From Halicephalobus mephisto (Eukaryota; Nematoda; Chromadorea; Rhabditida; Panagrolaimidae), in the NCBI GenBank assembly GCA_009193035.1, contig SWDT01000008.1:558001-622000 (forward strand): DNA of 64,000 bases. Reading direction: 5' to 3'. Made by a program: the position numbers and the translations under genes. Positions within the stretch are counted from its first letter, which is position 1. Each line of letters begins with the position of its first letter. Shown here piece by piece: positions 35,735 to 47,384 of the stretch. The notes beneath the pieces are model-generated. The model saw nothing but the letters and a program-made list of their open reading frames with translations. It made no database searches and was not told the DNA's origin.

Positions 35735-36115
35735 ACTAATCTTTACTCAACAATAAAACACAGATATAATTATTATCTATCTTCCACATAAGAAAATTTA
35801 ACATCTCATTTATGTCCTACAGTATACTATGATCTCTGATATTCAAGTTATCTCTTTAAATCTTCTCTTTTTAGTATAGTTTCTGTCTCAACAGTAATCT
35901 AATAATAGATCGGATTATATTGGTTAAAAGTCTGTTGTTAAAATAGGAAATAAAATTATAATAATCTTTACTCAATAATAAAACACAAATATAATTATTA
36001 TCTATCTTCCACATAAGAAAATTTAAAATCTCATTTATGTCCTACAGTATACTACGGTCTCTGATATTCAGATTATCTTTTTAAGTCCTCTCTAGTATAA
36101 TTTCTGTTCCAGCAG
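35735..36115. repeat. direct duplication of a ~160-bp segment
   Basis: The segment starting CTTTACTCAACAATAAAACA at about 35741 and containing TTATCTATCTTCCACATAAG and TCATTTATGTCCTACAGTAT recurs from about 35968 with few changes, at a spacing of about 227 bp. The longer unit probably includes the intervening ~70 bases. Confidence 0.75.
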
Positions 36116-36419
36116 TAAGTTTTCAAAACTGATTTGCATTTTTGATTTAGAATTTTTGTCTTCCTGAGGCTATGGTGGAACTATATTATTAAATAAAGTT
36201 AAAGTTTCCGTTTAAAATAAAAAAATTTCGATTTCAAAGATTAAGTTTTTTTGGATTTGGAATTTTTCCAACTTCGGAAGATGATCAGCCGGATAACAAT
36301 TGTCTTTTTATTTTCGAAAAATCGTTTTCCCACAATTACCCAATTTTTGCAGCTGCTTTCTCAAGCATCTTGAACTTTGTTTTTTTACAGCTACAATTAA
36401 TTTTTAAAGGATGAACACC

Positions 36420-37610
36420 AACCAACTGATAGCTAAAATCGATTTCATATGGTATTTACTCAAGACCAAACAGATAGTATTTGGAAGTGATACTTTTTAC
36501 CTGGTCTTGAGTGGATACTATATGGGATTTGGGATATTGCTTGTTTGATGTTCATTACCTAAAATATAGTCATCCGTCACTAGATAGCTAAAATCGATTG
36601 CATATGGTATCCACTCAAGACCAAGTAGATAGTATTTGGAAGTGATACTTTTTAACTGGTCTTGGGTGGATACTATATGTAAGCGATTTTAGATATTGCT
36701 TGTTTGATGTTCATTACCTAAAATATAGTCATCTACTACTCGATATTTAACATCAATTGCATATGATATCCACTCAAGACTAGACAAATAATTTAAGAAA
36801 CACTTTTTCCATAATCTTTGATGGAAATCTGTGCGATATTACATGCATATGATTTTCGTTCACAATCAAGTGAAAAATCTTTTAAAAAGTATTTTTTATT
36901 TCTGGGCGGAAATCATATAAAATCTTATGGATATGGTTTTCACTCTGAACTAGGAAGAAAGTTTTGCAAAATGCATTTTTTCGTGGTTCTGGGTACAAGT
37001 CATGCAAAATTATGTACATGTGGTTTCCACTGAGTATTAGACGAGAAATTTTCAAAACAACTTTCTTCGTAATTTTGGGTGGAAATTATGTATATTTAAT
37101 TTTTATTCAAGACCAGGAACAATTTTCAAAAAACGTTTTTTATAGTCCTGAGTGAAAATAATAAAATTATACACATCTAATTTCCACTCGAGAACACAAA
37201 GTTTAAAAAAACATTTTATGGTTCTGAATGGAAATTATATGTATCTAATTTCCACTCAAGACCACAAAGAAAGTTAAAAAAAAACACTTTTATGGTTCTG
37301 AATGGAAATTAAAATTCTTTATATTTAATTTCCACTCGAGACCAAAGAGGATTTTCTTCGTAGTCTTGACTGGAAATTTTTTATATTCAATTTCCACTCA
37401 AGACCACAAAGAAAGTTTAAAAAACATTTTATGGTTTTGAATGGAAATTAAAATTTTTTATATTTAATTTCCACTCGAGACCAGAGAGAATTTTCCTCGT
37501 TGTCTTGACTGGAAATTTTTTATATTCAATTTCCATTTAAGACCACAAAAAAAATTTTGAAAAATACTTTACGGTTTTGAATGAAAGCTATATATGCAAA
37601 ATTTTACATA
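36420..37610. repeat. array of hairpin-forming repeats (ACTCAAGACC/GGTCTTGAGT)
   Basis: Each unit has an arm like TGGTATCCACTCAAGACCA, a spacer of about 30-40 bases, and the inverse arm TGGTCTTGAGTGGATACTAT. The first two units, near 36450-36525 and 36595-36680, include long near-palindromic arms. Later ones (36770-37600) evolve to TTTCCACTCAAGACCACAAA / TTTTGAATGGAAATT. About 8-9 units occur in 1.2 kb. Transcription would produce a series of snap-back RNAs. No coding capacity and no cas-like context are present. Confidence 0.75.
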
Positions 37611-38224
37611 TCAGTTGGTACTCAATCATTAACGCCTACATGTTCTGTTTTTTAATCCATTTTTATTAAAATTTTCAAAAATTTTGTTCAAAAGTAGTTT
37701 TTAGTTAATTATTCACCCGACTTTGATGGATGAACGTTTTTCTAATGATCGAAGATTTTTTTAATTTCAATTTTTTTTTAATTTCACAATTTAAGCAAAT
37801 TTTTTATGAATAAAGGTTTGTCACTCGAACTGCCCCATATTGCTCACATCAGGTTTCATTGTCTGACTCCTACTGTCGGGCTTTCGATTGCTCTTCCACA
37901 ACTTTTCGAACATCTGTTGTGAATTAACTTTTCGGTCATTGGATCGGATTCCGAGTGAACAAATCTTATTCGTGTTTTAACAATCTTTGAAGTTTTTGAT
38001 AACTAAAGTTCTGTAAAGTTTTCAGAATCCAATGGAAGATTTCGAAATTTTCAAAAAAGTTTAAATTTTTAATAAATTTTTTTAATTCTGTAATTTATGA
38101 ATTTTCAGAATTGATAAACAAAATTCTGTAATTTTCAGAATTTTCCAAATTTTTCTCTTTTAAGTGATCACGAAACACGTATTTATTTGGCCTTTTTTCT
38201 ATCATTCCCTTTTACTTTCGACTT

Positions 38225-38410
38225 CATCGACAAAACTTTGAGTTTCAGACTTATCTAAGATACTTCGAAACTTTGAGTTTCAGACTTATCTAAGATACTT
38301 CGAAACTTCGATTTTCGGACTTTTCTAAGATACTTTGAAAATTCGATTTTCGGACTTTTCTAAGATATTTCGAAACTTCGATTTTCGGACTTTTCTAAGA
38401 TATTTCGAAA
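38225..38410 (+). repeat. ~43-bp tandem repeat upstream of Cys-loop channel gene
   Basis: Four to five copies of a unit containing CGAAACTTCGATTTTCGGAC and TTTTCTAAGATAC lie within 300 bp of the start codon at 38500. It may be part of the promoter. Confidence 0.7.
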
Positions 38411-38499
38411 TTCGTGATGAAACAATTTCGTAACATCTGTTTCTAATTTTTACAACAGTATGATGTAGATTCCATTTTCAGAATTGCTCCAGAAATAAA

Positions 38500-41400
38500 A
38501 TGAAAACAGATTCAACTTTGTTGATAGGAATCTTGCTGCTATCGTATTCCGCAATTAGGGTGAATTTTGAAATTAATTTTCATTATTTTGTAATTTTTGA
38601 ATTTTTGACTTTTAGGTTTCGGCGGTCAAAGGACATGTTGTTCTTCGTAAAAACCACATTAATAGTCACTTGGACGAGACCGAAGAGGATTTGGAGGAAG
38701 AATACGAAGAGTACAACGAAGCCGGAACTCGATTCCTCGACGACCTGACTTCTCGGGCTTTCAACAAGGAATCGGTTTTTGAACAAGGAGAAACTAGGGA
38801 TTTTCTTCATTTTCTTCGGAAAATCAAATATGATCACAGACAATGTCCAGAAGACGAGAAAAGTCAACCTGTTCTTGTTCATGTTTCTGTCGTCGTTTCG
38901 AACATCCGAGCGGTTTCTGAAGTCACTATGGACTACTCTCTCGAGCTTTTTTACCGAGAATCCTGGATGGATTCTAGATTGCTCTACGATAAAATGAAAT
39001 TCAAAAACAAATCTGAATTGGCTCTCCATGAATCTTACGCGAATTTCCTGTGGCATCCAGACACCTTCATGCCGAACGCCATTGCTTCCAAGAATCCCAG
39101 AAAACAGTCGGTTTCTCATCGGTCTTTGTTGAGGCTGAACGAAAACGGAAGTGTCCTCTACAGTAGACGATTGAGCATCGTCGCGGAATGCCCCATGGAT
39201 CTGACTCTTTTTCCTTTCGATTCTCAGATTTGCAAACTCGGAATTGAAAGTTGTAAGTTATAAAAACTTAAACAAAATTACTGTAATTGTTGATTTCAGA
39301 TGGCTACACAGCGGATCAAGTAAAATACAACTGGTCCAAAGGAAAACATTCGGCTCTGAAACTTCACAAAATCAGACTTCCGGACTTCAAAATCAAAGAA
39401 GCTTATGTGACTAATCAAATCGAAACTTACGCCACAGGGGATTATTCCAGACTCTACATCTGCTTCGTTTTCACCAGATCCGCGGGATTTTGTTTTTTGC
39501 AGTTGATCATTCCGTCAACCGCCGTCGTGATCACTTCCTGGGTTTCGCTCTGGATGGAGACAGAAACCAGTTTCCAAGATATGATTTCCATAAGTAAGTT
39601 ATTCATTAAAACTACACTATTGTAAAAATCGACAATATTGTTGCGGAATTATCTTAACGAGGATTTCTGAAATTCTCAAATATTAATTAAGAAGTTTTTA
39701 TTTAATTTTAAAAATTTTTAGAAATTTGAAATTCTAGAAAACTTCAGAAATCTCCATTTGGGATTTGAAAGTGTTCATCAAGATTCTAGAAGCTTTTGGA
39801 AATTTCGCTGAATTTCGAAAGAATTTAGAATTTTCTTTAAAGATTTTAGAAGACTATAGAATTTCAGAAAACTTTAGAAATCTCCATTTGGGATTTGAAA
39901 GTGTTCATCAAGATTCTAGAAGCTTCTAGTGTTTGGAAATTTTGGAAAATTTCAGAAGCTTTTTTGAGGTTTTAGAAGATTATAGAATTTCAGAAATCCC
40001 CATTTGAGATTGGAAAGTTTTGATGGAGATTCTAGAAGCTTTTGGAAATTTCGCTAAATTTTGGAAAATTTCAGAAGCTTTTATGGGGTTTTAGAAGACT
40101 ATCAAATTCTCTCCAAGATTCTGCAAAACTTTAGGAGTTTTTACAATATCCTAAAATTTTCGAAATTTTTTTTGTAAATTTGTAAATTTTATTAATTTTA
40201 AAAAATTTCAGTTTTGACAATCACTTTCCTTCTTTTTTCCTACAACGAAGTCATGCCGAGGGTCTCCTACATCAAAGCGATGGATGTCTATCTCGGAGTC
40301 TGTTTCTGCATTGTTTTCTTTTCTTTGATAAAATTAGCGGTGGTCAAGTACATGAGACAAAGACTCAGAATCACGAGAGACACATCAGTCGTCGCCGGTA
40401 TGATGCCGATGTTGAGATTGGCCACAAACGGGATATCTATGAATCCTCCAATGAACCTAGGAAAACCAGCGTCACCAACTACCCCTAATGGGACCAGTTT
40501 CTCAGTCCCCATGAGTCCATTGCTCGAGGGCAAGAAGGATACCCAAGCTTCGATAAAACCGAAAAGTTCAGGCTTATGGTCAAGTCTGAGAAATCTGACC
40601 AAAATCGAATTTTCTCCTCAGTTCATGAGACGGTTTCATTGGATGTCACAGGCAAGTTTCGTTTTGAAATTCTAGTTCATTTAAATTTTGAAATTGTAGT
40701 TTTTATAATAGAGTAGAACTTGGGTATAAGGTACCCCCTTAGGATCGGGTAAAGCGTATGTTATAAGAAAGGATAAATCATAGCGGGGTAAATTTGAAGG
40801 TAGACTAACCAAACTCACTCAGACCCCATGTTATAACATGAGATATGGTATATCAGGGGTATCTTATACCCAAGTTCTATTGTATTTCAAGTTTAGAAAT
40901 TTCGAAATACAGTAGAACTTGGATATAAGATATCTCCTTAGAATCGGGCAAAGCGTATGTTATAAGAAAGGATATATTATAGCAGGGGTAAATTTGAAGA
41001 CAGACCAACCAAACTCACTCATACCGTATGCTATAATAAGAGATATATTATAATGGGGGTATCTTATATCCAAGTTCTACTGTATTATAAAAATGATAAA
41101 TACCATTTCATTTTTAATATTCCTTAAATTAAACATTTGATAATTGAAAAAGTACATTAAATAGGATTCAGAAATGCCATTTTTAATATTCCTCAAATTA
41201 AACATTTGATAATTGAAAAAGTACATTAAATAGGATTCGGAAATACCATATTTAATATTCCTTAAGTTGAACATTTGATAGCTGATAAATCTCCATAAGT
41301 GGAACGTTTTCCTCATCCCTTAAAGTTCCACTTTCCGAGAATCTACTGTAATTTTAGCTCGAGGATTTTGTAAAATCGACGACCTTAAGCTATGTTTTTA

Positions 41401-41657
41401 GAAAACCCCACTTTATTTTAATTAATATTTTTATATTAAAAAGTTACAAAATATTTAAAAATTAATCTAACTTTATTAAATTATTTAATTTATTTAAATT
41501 TTACAAATTTCACTGTTTTCAATTGCAGATGACATTCTTCTTCGGTTTCGTGATCTTCTGCTTATTTTATTTCTTAGTTTATCCGAATATCCACAGTGCC
41601 GTGGTCGATCCTGCCTGCATCAGAGAAAAAGCAGAATGGTTTGCGGAAATTAAGTGA
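38500..41657 (+). CDS. Cys-loop ligand-gated ion channel subunit with altered M1-M2 segment
   Basis: Exons 38500-38559, 38616-39252, 39300-39593, 40212-40651 and 41529-41657 join in frame to give 519 residues. Intron 4 has a GC donor (CACAG/GCAAGT). A signal peptide ([19 protein letters not shown]) is followed by an acidic stretch ([13 protein letters not shown]). The ligand-binding domain has WHPDTFMPN and a Cys-loop of [16 protein letters not shown]1 is [21 protein letters not shown]3 is in [20 protein letters not shown], and M4 is in the last exon. General layout follows the GABA/glycine/nematode LGC group. The Pro-Ala-Arg motif that marks anion channels before M2 is absent: the corresponding stretch is [10 protein letters not shown]. 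Ion choice is therefore not predictable and may be cationic, as in C. elegans EXP-1, where PAR is also replaced. It is convergent with the aquaporin gene, with 93 bp between stop codons. Confidence 0.88.
40711..40882 (+). mobile_element. pogo-like MITE (family B), in channel intron 4, copy 1
   Basis: Begins GAGTAGAACTTGGGTATAAG and ends in CCCAAGTTCTATTG, with TA on both sides. The left terminal base differs from the consensus CAGTAG. It is inverted in its internal part relative to the copies at 6366 and 63009 (the CCCTTAGGATCGGGTAAAGC block is near the left end). Confidence 0.8.
40910..41082 (+). mobile_element. pogo-like MITE (family B), in channel intron 4, copy 2
   Basis: CAGTAGAACTTGGATATAAG at the left, CTTATATCCAAGTTCTACTG at the right, with TA flanks. 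It lies 27 bases after copy 1, in the same orientation. The close pairing mirrors 6366-6760, suggesting preferred reinsertion next to an existing copy. Confidence 0.85.
41090..41295. repeat. 69-bp tandem repeat, three copies, in channel intron 4
   Basis: The unit includes TTTTTAATATTCCTTAAATT, AAACATTTGATAATTGAAAA and AGTACATTAAATAGGATTC. It is short, well conserved and directly follows the second MITE. Confidence 0.75.
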
Positions 41658-41750
41658 GCTCTGATTTTTATTTTTTACCGAATTACACTGGTTTGAAAAA
41701 TGTTTTACATTTCAAATTTTCGATTAAATAAATGAAAAATAATTTTTTTT

Positions 41751-44182
41751 CTAAGCTCCATTAAGAGGATCGAGATCTTCTTTTTCGGTCCGGAGTGTGA
41801 TTGAATCTTTTTTGTCTTGGATCTGGAATCCGACGAGGAAGTGGTAAGTCCAGGCCCCGAGGACACTGCCGAAGAAAGGAGCGATGATCGGAATCCAGAA
41901 GTAATAATCGTGATAAGTGAACACTTCACTACCGTAACCTAAGAAATAAGAAAAAATTCGTGGACCGAGATCACGAGCGGGGTTGATGGGATATCCGAGA
42001 TTCATCCCGTACGATGTCCCGATGACGGTCAAGATCACTCCGAACAAAACCGAATGAACGTTGTCCGGAATGTTGTTTCTTTTGTCGATGACGGCAGCTA
42101 CGAAGGTCGTCAGAATCCCCGTCCCTACTATCTGATCCACAAAAGCCCCAAAATTAGACAGATGAGGAGCAGGATAAGAACAAAAAAGATTCGCTGTGGC
42201 ATTCGAACCAGTAACTGCCTTAATGCCTCCGGTGAAATGCTGGACTTGGTCGTAGTAGACGAAATAAGTCAATCCTGCTCCGACGAAGGCCCCGGCTGTC
42301 TGTACGATACTGTACAGGACGAAATCGACAAAAGAAAGACGATTCATGGTAAACATCAGAAAACTGACGGCCGGATTCATATGGCCTCCTAAAAATATTT
42401 TTATTTTTACCTTTTTCTACAATTTATTTTCTAAATTTTTAATTAATACGCATTTTTAAACTTTTTGTAAAATAAATTTTTAATAAAAATTATTCTTTAA
42501 ATTTTTAAAATAAAAAAAAAATCATTTTTAATATTTTAAAATACATTATTTTTTAAATTAAAGAAAATCATTTTTAATATTTAAAAAAAATTATTTTTAA
42601 AATTTTAAAAAACATTATTTTTTGAATTTTTTAAAAAATTATTTTTTTAAATTTTTTTAAAAATTTATTTTTTTTAATTTTTTTAAAAATATTTTTAAAA
42701 AATTTATTCCCATTCAGGGAACAGTTATATTCACCAGAATATATTCTTCCTGGTTTAAAAATAAAATGTTTCATGAAAGATTTTTTTTAAAAAAGCACGT
42801 ATTTTATCCCTTTGCGAAAAACGGAAAGTTTATTTGACTCAATAAAAACAAAGTTTTTCTTGGATACTTGTACTTTAAAAAAATTGAGTTATTTTAAAAA
42901 TTAATGTTTAGAATTTTTTTTAATTTTGTTTTTAATTTTTGATTACGATGGTTTTGAAAAGTTTAGAGATATTTTGTGAAGTTTTAGAATCCTCAATAAG
43001 ATTATAGAGATTTCTGAACATTTTTAAAGATTTTAGAAAATGTGTAATTTTGTACGAAATTATAAAATTACTTAAATATTTAAATATCTAAATACTTAAT
43101 AACTTAAATATTTAGATATTTAATAACTTAATAATTTGAACATTTAGATATTTAATAACTTAAATATTCAGATATTTAAACACTTAATAACTTAAATATT
43201 TAGATATTTAATAACTAAATATTCAGATATTTAGATATTTGAAGACCGTTTTGTCAGCTTTTGGCACGTCAAAAACACAGGCCATACTATGTCAGTCCGA
43301 TCTGGATCTGGGGATTCTAGTCCATGTTCTTCCGTAAAATTTCACCAGGGAATCAGCCCAACGTGTGGGAGGCTACCGAGGGATTTTATAAAGTTATATG
43401 ACATTTTTGTTTTAAATATTTTTCAATTTTTTCATCAAAAGTGAACAAAAACTATTTTTAACAAAATAATGAGATCCGTAAATTCTGAATCCAAAATTGG
43501 AACTTGAACTTCAGGATTCTAGATTCTGAAGAATAGCCTCAATTCTAAGAACATTTAAGTTTGTAATTTCATAAAAAATTAAAATTTATCTAAAATATTT
43601 AATATAAAAAAATTATTTAAAATATTTTTTTTATTTTCGAAATAAAATTATTAAAATTGAACGTAATTTGTTAAAACTGGAATGTCATTATGAATTGTGG
43701 TTTGTGAAAATTATAAAATTAATAAAAATAAAAATCTCACCAGAAGTCTTCGAAGTCATCAAAACGCAGAGAGTGAGGGCGATTCCCCAGCCGACGTTGA
43801 TTTGGATCCAAGTATTCAGTTTTTCATGAGTCAAAATAAATTGAAAAACAATTCCAAGACCGATGAACTTAAAATTTACCGTAATTAATAAAAAAACAAA
43901 AAATTTTAAATTTAAAAAAAAGATAAAAAATAAATTTTAAAAAAAATAAAAAATAAATTTCAAAAATTTTAAATTAAAAAAAAATATATATATATAAAAT
44001 TTTATATTTAAAAGAAATAAAAAATTAATTTTAAAAATTTTAAATTTAAAAAAAATAAAAAATCTTACCAAAAGGAAAGCAGTTGCATAGAACTCAGAAA
44101 TGAGGTTGACGATCCTCGGATTTCGTAAATGAACTCGATCACGGAAATTTTCCATCAATTGTTCTGCTTTATTTCCCGTCAT
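41751..44182 (-). CDS. aquaglyceroporin (MIP family channel)
   Basis: Plasma-membrane channel for water and probably glycerol. Exons on the minus strand are 44182-44069, 43867-43741 and 42388-41751, giving 292 residues. Both half-helix motifs are present: GGHMNPAVS at about 82-90 and YPINPARDLGPR. The Asp after the second NPAR is the usual mark of glycerol-conducting members. TM1 spans ISEFYATAFLL/FIGLGIVFQFIL across the first intron, and TM2 starts VGWGIALTLCVL. The remaining helices lie in the large last exon. The C-terminus is short and charged (LRTEKEDLDPLNGA). The 1352-bp second intron is full of A/T runs and holds a LINE-like relic at 43293-43383. Nematodes have several glycerol-type aquaporins and I cannot say which one this is. 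Confidence 0.92.
43075..43240. repeat. AAATATTTAGATATTTAATAACTT minisatellite in aquaporin intron
   Basis: About eight units of AATATTTAGATATTTAATAA (20-24 bp) with small changes, immediately next to the LINE-like relic. Confidence 0.75.
43293..43383 (-). mobile_element. LINE-like reverse-transcriptase C-terminal relic
   Basis: Minus-strand translation includes PPTRWADSLVKFYGRTWTRI preceded by a stop in place of the expected Gly. This matches the GRPP-x-RW-x-DD...W-x-R-x-A-x-DR ending of many endonuclease/reverse-transcriptase elements. Only this GC-richer patch of about 90 bp remains. Confidence 0.5.
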
Positions 44183-46290
44183 GATTCTCTATAAAAATTA
44201 CAGTATTATAAATATTAGAAATAAAACTAAGAAATGACATAGATATAAATTTTGGGACTTTTAGAAAATTTAAAAAATTTAAAGTTTTAAAAAATTCTAA
44301 AAAATTTCAGAAAATTTAAAGTTTTAGAAAATTTCAGAATTGCTGATTAGAATCCTAAAAATTTTTAGAAATTTTCAAAAATTTTCCACCAAATTTCGAA
44401 CAATTTTAAAACTTTTCAGAAAAATTTACTGTCAAAAATATATTTTATTTTTGAGGTTAGGAAACTCCTTGAAAAAAGAGAATTTTAACTTTTTTAAAAC
44501 CGATCATTACTGAAATTATCAACTAAAAATGAAAAAAATCGAGCAACTGCTGTTCGAACGTCAGAGGTTCAACAAGGTCAATTGTCCTCAAGTAATTTTT
44601 TTCATCGACAAAAAAACGAATTACAACAATATAATTTTGCACAAAAAATTTAAAAAAAAATTAAAATAAAAAAAATCAAAAAAATTTAAAAAAATTCAAA
44701 AAAATCAGAAAAATTTAAAAAAATTCAAAAAAATTAGAAAAATTTTTAAAAATCAGAAAAATTAAATAAATTTTAAAAATCATAAAAATCGAAAATAAAA
44801 AAATCATAAAAATCAAAATCAAAGGAAATCAGAAAAATCAAAAAAGAAAAAAAGGAATAATAGTCTGATGATAACAATAAGAACTGGCTTTATCGCAGAT
44901 TAACGTTCCAAAAATGAACCAAATCAAAATTTTTGTACTTAAGGAAAAATCAAGTGCTGAAGTAAAATCGACAATCCCAGATTAAAATGATAAAAGCTAC
45001 ACAGAACAAGTTTCCATTCCAAAGTACTCAAAAATATTTTTATTTTTCTTTTAAATTAAATAATTTTTATTTTTTAAAATTAAAATTATTTTTATTTTTT
45101 TAAATTAAAATTAAAATTATTTTTATTATTTTTTTAAATTAAAACTATTTTTATATTATTAAATTAAAGAATTTTTATATTTTTTTAAAATTAAAATTAT
45201 TTTTATTTTTATTAATTTTTAAAATCAGCAGATTTTAATATTGTAAAAATTTTTAAAATTGAATTTTACCTAAAATAAAATTCGTTTTGACAGTTTCCGA
45301 ACGGAAAGTATCTTTTTAGCCACAGGAATCTGAAAAAACTATTTTTCTTTAAAAATAAAAATTTAAATTATTTTAACAAAATTTTTTAAAATCATTAAAT
45401 TAAGAAAAATAAAATTTTATTTAAATTTAAAAAATTCACAAATATTTTTAAAACGAAAATTTTTTTGAAAAGCCTTAAAGTTGACATTTCTGATTTAAGC
45501 AACACCGAAACTTATTACATTTAAATTCTACTAAAATAAATTAATTATTTATCTAAACAATTAACTTTGAATTAAATTTAATCTAAATAAATTTGAACAA
45601 AGATGAGCAAAGTACTATCAAAAAAAGCACAGAACGACCAAAATTTTGAAAGACTTGACTGGCTCGGATGATGCAAGACGAGGAAAAAGAGGAAAAAACG
45701 CCAGCGGCTTTCAGACCTTTTTATTTTTGTTTAAAAATGTGAAATTAAATATTAGTTAAACTTTAGCGTTAAATGCAGTTTATATATGAAATTTAAAAAT
45801 TCGAAATTAAATACTTTTTAATTTATAAAATTCCAAAATACACTATAAAGTAAAAAAATTAAAAACTCACAGAATAACCTCGATATCTTGTCATTTTTTA
45901 GTTTTAAATAATTGAATAAATTATTTAATAATTTAGAAAATTCAGGAAGAATAAAGTAATTAAAAATTAAGTTTTTTATTCGTCAAAGCAAATCTCATCA
46001 AATATGCTGTCCAAAAACACAAAATTCAACATGTACTTGTTTAAAAAAATCCAAAACAAACTTGGTTGTTTTCAAATTAAATCGATCAAAAAAAAGATGA
46101 ACTTTCAAAAAGTGGGACATTCCTTGTCAGGTCGTGATATCGAACGGTAAAAGTGCAAAAGGAAAATTTAAAATTTTTATTTACAATGACCAAAAAAAAT
46201 TCCAAATGACGTCAACTAATTTTCGAAGAAGTGTTAAATCCTTCTAAACCAATTTTAGAATATATTAATTTAATTTAATACAGACTTTAC
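44183..46290. other. upstream region of the aquaporin gene, mostly A/T runs
   Basis: AAAATTTAAAAAAATT and TTTTTAAATTAAAATTATTT low complexity fills 44600-45250. A slightly GC-richer patch at 45590-45720 (ACTTGACTGGCTCGGATGAT and after) could be part of a promoter. Nothing coding is seen. Confidence 0.5.
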
Positions 46291-46293
46291 TGC

Positions 46294-46699
46294 ACACAAA
46301 AAGAAGCGTAATTTTTAGTGGAATAAGAAATGCAAATAATCACTATTATTTTTAATTTTCGTCACAAAAGTCAAATATTAATAAAAATGTGACGATTGTT
46401 ACATTTCGCAATTGTTACGGGGGTTGAAATTTAAGATTTTGTGTGAATTTAAAGTAACTATGCATTGAATGTAATGTATATGATACATCATACCCATTTT
46501 AATGAATCCATATATCATATGCAATCCATCGACATCAACACACAAAAAAGCGTAACTTAACTTAATAACAAATGCAAATAGTCACTGTTATTTTCTAATT
46601 CTCGTCACAAATGTTTAATTTTCATGAAAAATGTGACAATTGTTGCATTTATGTTACATTTCGCAATTGCTACGGGTCTAAGTTACAATTTTTGTGTGG
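46294..46699 (+). mobile_element. composite MITE (family A, two modules and spacer)
   Basis: Left module begins CACACAAAAAGAAGCGTAAT; right module begins ACACAAAAAAGCGTAACTTA and ends near TTTTTGTGTGG. The spacer has TTGAATGTAATGTATATGAT and CATACCCATTTTAATGAATC, closely matching the copy at 61752-62161. Non-coding. Confidence 0.75.
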
Positions 46700-47384
46700 A
46701 ATATTTTAATACAATCTGTTGCGTATCATTTTAGAAAGTTTCAGTGTAGTTCATATTAATTTTTTCGGAAATTGCTGATGTAATCCGATATAGGTTGTTT
46801 TAGAAGATTTCGTTTCTGCCTGAAGTACATATTTCGAGAAATTTCAACTCATTTAATATAGAAGATTCTAGTTTTCAGTATAGTCAGTCATAGATTTTTC
46901 TAGAAAGTTCTACTCTAATTCTATCCAAGCTCATCTTCAAAATTTAAATCCAATTTAGTATATATCTTCCTAGAAATTATAACCCAGCTTAAAATGGATT
47001 TTTTTTCAAAATATCGATTTGACATAAATTATCCTCAAAGATTCTAATTTGGTTTAAACCTTTTTACAGACCTGATTTTGATCTGATCTAGATTAGTCTG
47101 GATATCCCGATATCATTTGTTTTAAATCTTTCTATAAGGTTTCAGCTTAATTTCACAGGATTTAAATCAATGATGTTTTTGCATATATGCATCTTTAAAT
47201 ATTTTAGAAGCCATCCATTTTCAGAACTTTCTAATTATCTGATAATTTTACATCGAATCAATTCAACGTTTGATTTTCACTCCGATTTTAAAAATTAACT
47301 AATAAATGGTTTGATCATAGTAAATTTATTTTCAGGATATTATATCTACGATGAATAATACAATACAATACAAAAAAATCTGGT

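Noticed and set aside
36420..37610. Regularly spaced repeats suggesting a CRISPR array
   Set aside because: The spacers are themselves repeated and the repeats are inverted pairs. The sequence is a eukaryotic nuclear genome with introns.
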